The position numbers and the translations under genes were made by a program. From Bacteroidota bacterium (GTDB lineage: Bacteria; Bacteroidota; Bacteroidia; J057), in the NCBI GenBank assembly GCA_003696875.1, contig RFHL01000305.1:1-24352 (forward strand): a stretch of DNA of 24,352 nt, written 5' to 3'. This document shows positions 21,601-24,352 of this stretch, piece by piece. The notes under the pieces are model-generated. The model made no database searches and was not told where the DNA came from. It worked only from the letters and a program-made list of their open reading frames with translations. The first letter of the stretch is position 1, and each line of letters opens with the position of its first letter.

Positions 21601-23178
21601 ATCGATCGACAGCAGCATCGCATCCAGGGCCAGGCTCTCGAAGACATGCACATCGTCGATGGCGATGTCATGCGAAAAGCCGGTACCTACTTCCTCCACC
21701 CGAAAGCGCAAGCGGATCGAAGCACCGGCGTAAGGGGTGAGATCCAGCACCTGCTCCTGCCAACCAGGCCCGAGGTGGCCAATAGGGGGCATCACATCGG
21801 AATGCCAGCTACCCTGGACCTGGAGGTCCAGATGGAGGCGCATGTCGTCCCGGGTGGTGTCACCATTTTCGCTCCACACCCAGAAGCTGAGCTGTGGTGT
21901 CTGGGCTGCGCCCAGGTCGAGACATGGACTAAGCAGCTGCGTAAATCTGCTGTGGGGGGAGGAGTCATCGACCCACATATACTGTCCGGTCCCGGTCGTG
22001 TGATCGACGGAGCCCGGGCCGTGGGTGGCGAGACCGGTGGCGCTGCTGCGCCAGTTTTCGCCGCTGTCATTGGGGTCATTGAGCCAGTTCAGGGGTAGCC
22101 CCATGTCAAAATTCACGATCAGCGGCAGGCCCACCGATACCAGCGTCTCGAGGTTGACGGCCAGGGCATTGTTGGCGAGGTTGCCGTCATTGGGGGTAGC
22201 CAGGTCCACGCTGAGGGTGTGTGCCCCACTGGTCGACAAAGCGGCCCCGGCCTGAAAGGTGTAGGTCAGGCTGTCACCCGGGGCCAGGGGCCCCGGAATG
22301 GTCTCTGGCGTGCCAGGCAGGCCGGCATCCACACTGAAGGCAGCGGTGAGGCTGGTAAGGGTGTCGGTACCCACATTGGCCAGGCGGATCGTCACCGGCG
22401 CGGCAGAAGAATAGCAGCCGGGTCCCACCGGCTGGATGATTTCCAACAAGGCTACATCACGGGCAAAAAGTACGACCGGATCAAACTGGTAGTACCCATT
22501 GTCAGCAACGAGGGGGGAGTTGGCGAAACCAAAGCTCAGGGTGGAGTCGCCGTACTGTACGGCGGTGAGGGCGTTGCGCTGCACCCCTACGGTCGTACTC
22601 ATAGAGGGCACATTGCCCGAGTAGGCCATATCTACCATGTAGATGCGGTGCGTTCCTTCTTCCAAAACGCAGGCGAAATGGTTGTACGAATCGTTGGCCG
22701 GATCACCATATTCGAAATCCACCCATTTGAGCCAAAGCTGCCGGCTGCCCGGATTGCCAAAGAGGCGCCCGTAGACGCTGGACCCGGCCCCGGTCGGGGG
22801 TGTGGAGGTAAAAGCATCCCAGAAGCAGGCGATCGTCGGGCCGGCCAGAGAAGCCGAGGGGAGATTCTCGTTCGGGCCAGGAACGGTGCTACTGAGGATG
22901 TCAAAGGTGATCAACCCATGCGCGCTCACGCGCAGCTGGCTGACGGGCGTACCAAAGAAATCGAACACAAAAGGCAGCGTCTGGGGCGCCGACCAGGTAT
23001 TGGCCGAGAGGGAATCGGTCAGTAGTTCGGTCCAGCCGGTGGTGTCGTCATCCAGTGTCAGATTGACCCCGCCTGGATTCCCTGCCTGCGGGAAGGCGCT
23101 CACCGAATAGGTGGCAAGCTGCCCCCGCAGGGGACCCGCCACCAGCAAAAACCCAAGCAAAAGCGGGAATATTCTCAT
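18679..23178 (-). CDS. Giant T9SS-secreted multidomain surface protein
   Basis: 1499 residues from the ATG complementary to 23176-23178, giving the signal peptide MRIFPLLLGFLLVAGPLRGQ; a longer in-frame start would precede this signal. An N-terminal beta domain (about 25-235) is followed by three CARDB/Ig-like segments (about 239-345, 516-620, 801-912), each with the marks PGxLxxGDTxxxTF and NDxL, alternating with three MAM/jelly-roll-like segments (about 345-515, 625-800, 912-1105). Then come an Ig-like stretch (1106-1165), two SprB-like repeats (about 1188-1258 and 1266-1325; CFGESDGAL, then TYTVTVTDANGCSVTDSL), a PKD domain (about 1325-1410; YLWDFGDGTNSSD) and a T9SS type A sorting domain (1420-1499; LGPNPAQDHLWLRL, then GLYLLRIQTERG). 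It is likely exported by the type IX system and attached to or released from the cell surface, perhaps as an adhesin. No enzyme domain is seen. Confidence 0.92.
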   Translation of the reverse strand: MRIFPLLLGFLLVAGPLRGQLATYSVSAFPQAGNPGGVNLTLDDDTTGWTELLTDSLSANTWSAPQTLPFVFDFFGTPVSQLRVSAHGLITFDILSSTVPGPNENLPSASLAGPTIACFWDAFTSTPPTGAGSSVYGRLFGNPGSRQLWLKWVDFEYGDPANDSYNHFACVLEEGTHRIYMVDMAYSGNVPSMSTTVGVQRNALTAVQYGDSTLSFGFANSPLVADNGYYQFDPVVLFARDVALLEIIQPVGPGCYSSAAPVTIRLANVGTDTLTSLTAAFSVDAGLPGTPETIPGPLAPGDSLTYTFQAGAALSTSGAHTLSVDLATPNDGNLANNALAVNLETLVSVGLPLIVNFDMGLPLNWLNDPNDSGENWRSSATGLATHGPGSVDHTTGTGQYMWVDDSSPHSRFTQLLSPCLDLGAAQTPQLSFWVWSENGDTTRDDMRLHLDLQVQGSWHSDVMPPIGHLGPGWQEQVLDLTPYAGASIRLRFRVEEVGTGFSHDIAIDDVHVFESLALDAMLLSIDAPTEDACDLGQETVTVQVYNAGTSPATGMQLSYALNAGPPVAPESLPGTLAPGDTATFTFTALADLSGLGTYGLTAFVLLPGDGDASNDSLTQTLTHLPPVSLPLTESFDSYPTGTTTFPFWRNVPSDALDWQLQVGATASGATGPNDDASGGGGYVYLESSGAVPGARAVLALPCVDLTTVANPYFLFAYHMYGTSIGTLAVLVNDSTGTDTLWQLSGPQQTAASDPWLRDTLDLLPYLGSSVRILVVGDVGEDSLGNSFNGDMAVDELVVKELIPHDVAVAALRLPPPGCTLGSSEAVGFVVENRGILPASGIQATLLVDQVPVAPPELIPGSLLLGDTLSYVFASTVDFSLPGTYEVSVALDYPGDADATNDTLQGIVEHLPAVTTFPYREDFENGAGSWRVQGPGATWTLGAPAKNTIIGAASGTQAWVTGGLGTGSYAPGERSAVLSPCFDLSGITGDVWLGAEIWWETEAGADGAVLQASTDGGETWLTLGAGGAPFNWYNDTSILAQPGGQPQGWSGPGPGGWQHVQHPLPAGLAGSPTVRFRFVFAADSTVEADGFGFDAFVLGIPPAIDLGPDAQLLCPGATLEAGSLSGATYLWSTGATTSSLPISNPAGIYISDSLIWVQVTDSLGLIRRDSIMVDIAPVSPSVSLSVLSPISCFGESDGALLAQGSGGSGPLDFLWDIQPAQTDPTLLNVPAGTYTVTVTDANGCSVTDSLSLSQPPQILVQVDTIIAQSCPGNADGAILITTTGGVGGFSYAWSQGDSTQDLLGLQAGAFTLIVTDSSGCVIVSDTLTVGLRDEDPLPAFSFTESNGTLFFANLSTGGGSYLWDFGDGTNSSDSIPTHTYSQSGQYIITLSQTNPCGTETVSDTAQILLTSLDAWMTQGLRLGPNPAQDHLWLRLEAARYDHLQLWLLSPDGRLMFQQGWQDVAGDWEMDIPLSANWARGLYLLRIQTERGQFFRRIRLE

Positions 23179-23534
23179 TTCCTTTCCATTTGTAGCCTGC
23201 CAAAAACAAGAGGGGACTAGTGAACCTTCACCTCCTAAGATAACCTTATCCCTCCCGCTCTTTTCAATCAATGTCCGGCCTGATCTTACCTATCTGGAAC
23301 TACCGCCCCCCCATTTCCGAGCGGGCCAGGCCTCTTCCTATCCCCTGCCTATCAGGGATTCACGCAGACATATCCCCAAACGACCTTACCCCGGCATGTA
23401 TGAAAATTACCCAGACAGAGCCATTTCAATTTATCAAACAATTGAACAATCTTTCATGTCAAATCGGACATATTTTGAAGCAAAAATAAACGCGTCGGGG
23501 GCCGGGGGGTCCAATAGGCAAAAGTCCTTTTCCC
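23179..23534. other. 356-base divergent intergenic region
   Basis: It separates the leftward T9SS protein from the rightward DUF1800 gene and should hold both promoters. The part near 23400-23490 is AT-rich. Possible weak elements are TATCTTAG on the minus strand near 23240 and TATTTTG on the plus strand near 23470; neither matches TAnnTTTG fully. A bulged seven-pair hairpin lies at 23340-23359 without a T run. Open frames here have no protein-like features. Nothing else was found. Confidence 0.5.
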
Positions 23535-24352
23535 ATGAATGCCCAGATCACCCGGGTCAAGCACCTCCTCTGGCGGGCCGGTTTTGGCCCTGATCCTGAA
23601 CGTTGGCCCCGCTGGCGCCAACTGGCCCCAGGAGCAGTCCTCGACGAGTTGTTGGCCAGCAGCCAGGCAGGCGAGCTCCCCCCCCTTGCGCCCCTGCCGC
23701 CCCTCGGGCGGCCGCGGCAGATGTCCCCTGAGGAACGCCAAGCCTTTAACCAATCCAACCGCCAGGCCCTGCTGGGCCTGAATGCCGGCTGGCTCGGTCA
23801 TATGGTCCGCACAAGGGACGTTTTGCGCGAAAAAATGGTCCTTTTCTGGCACGATCACATTGCCTGCCGCCTCACCTATTCCCATCTGGTCCAGCGCCAG
23901 CAAGCCGTCTTCCGGCAACATGCCCTGGGCACCTTTGGCGCACCGCTGCACGCCATTGCCCGCGACTCGGGCATGCTCCAGTTTCTCAACAACCAGCAAA
24001 ACCGCAAGGCCCATCCCAACGAAAACTTTGCCCGCGAGCTGCGGGAGCTCTTTACCCTCGGCCGGGGACACTACACCGAGGCCGCCGTACAAGCCGCCGC
24101 CCGCGCCTTTACCGGTTGGGGCTTCAACCGGGAAGGTGCCTTCGTCTTTCGGCGGGCCTGGCATGATGATGGGCCCAAGACCTTCCTGGGCAAAACCGGT
24201 CCCTGGGATGGGGACGACATCCTGCGGATCCTGCTGACAAGGCGGCACACCGCCTACTTTCTCACCGAAAAGCTATACCGCTATTTCGTCCATCCCGAAC
24301 CGGACGTCGAACAGGTAGCGGTCTGGGCAGAGGCTTTTTATGCCAGCGGCTA
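23535..24352 (+). CDS. DUF1800-family protein, N-terminal part (runs off the window)
   Basis: 272 visible residues from the ATG at 23535; no stop occurs before the right edge. Family marks are ITRVKHLLWRAGFGPDP near the start, EKMVLFWHDHIACRL in the middle, NENFARELRELFTLGRGHYT and AARAFTGWGF, then HDDGPKTFLGKTG. DUF1800 proteins are widespread and of unknown biochemical role; in many genomes their gene precedes one for a DUF1501 protein, which would lie outside this window. No signal peptide is visible at this start, so the protein may be cytoplasmic or a start further upstream may have been missed, although the preceding in-frame sequence looks non-coding. Confidence 0.88.
   Translation, partial: MNAQITRVKHLLWRAGFGPDPERWPRWRQLAPGAVLDELLASSQAGELPPLAPLPPLGRPRQMSPEERQAFNQSNRQALLGLNAGWLGHMVRTRDVLREKMVLFWHDHIACRLTYSHLVQRQQAVFRQHALGTFGAPLHAIARDSGMLQFLNNQQNRKAHPNENFARELRELFTLGRGHYTEAAVQAAARAFTGWGFNREGAFVFRRAWHDDGPKTFLGKTGPWDGDDILRILLTRRHTAYFLTEKLYRYFVHPEPDVEQVAVWAEAFYASG

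Noticed and set aside
23271..23489. 72-codon frame in the divergent gap before the DUF1800 gene
   Set aside because: Lower GC than the real genes, no domain, and it lies where both promoters are expected.
1..24352. CRISPR arrays, tRNA or rRNA genes, insertion sequences and prophage genes
   Set aside because: No regularly spaced direct repeats, tRNA-like cloverleaf, rRNA segments, transposase or phage-like proteins were seen by reading.

Overview
The window looks like chromosomal DNA of a Bacteroidota member, most likely a GC-rich lineage of the Saprospiria/Lewinella kind. The class-level placement is inference. Supporting signs are a giant surface protein with SprB-like repeats, a PKD domain and a type IX secretion (T9SS) C-terminal sorting domain; many lipoproteins; a fused E1 alpha/beta 2-oxoacid dehydrogenase; DUF1800 and LOG-family proteins; starts without clear Shine-Dalgarno sequences; and several intergenic matches to the Bacteroidota -7 promoter element TAnnTTTG. 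The high GC content produces long open frames antisense to or out of frame with real genes. These were discarded.

Layout. 1-3.1 kb: the start of a leftward exported protein, a rightward lipoprotein closed by a strong terminator, a class I methyltransferase, a small lipoprotein with its own terminator, and a 55-residue membrane protein with its own promoter and terminator. 3.2-5.3 kb: leftward fused E1 dehydrogenase. 5.5-6.5 kb: a TPR-type protein whose leader holds a run of ten C. 6.5-8.05 kb: a compact leftward set (59-residue protein, lipoprotein, outer-membrane-barrel-like protein). 8.1-9.7 kb: membrane-anchored neutral-ceramidase-like protein, meeting a leftward LOG-family protein. 10.4-10.9 kb: a second lipoprotein of the same type as the one at 2.3 kb. 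11.0-13.3 kb: recX, then a 549-residue unrecognised protein made of three degenerate repeats and a C-terminal nucleoside-deoxyribosyltransferase/TIR-like domain. 13.35-13.65 kb: a C-rich intergenic stretch with a cluster of co-oriented DnaA-box-like 9-mers. 13.65-14.7 kb: ddl. 14.7-16.5 kb: leftward exported protein and small two-helix membrane protein. 16.6-18.7 kb: secreted protein with a seven-repeat propeller and a caspase-like protease. 18.7-23.2 kb: leftward 1499-residue T9SS surface protein. 23.5 kb to the end: the start of a DUF1800 protein.

Most genes are separate units and not parts of one pathway. Themes are cell envelope and surface (lipoproteins, barrel, ceramidase-like enzyme, Ddl, T9SS protein) and DNA maintenance (recX, DnaA-box cluster). 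Points most worth a second look are the repeat-plus-effector protein at 11.7-13.35 kb, the DnaA-box cluster beside it, the propeller-caspase protein, and four convergent gene pairs whose stop codons overlap or nearly touch. No RNA genes, CRISPR arrays, insertion sequences or phage genes were seen.
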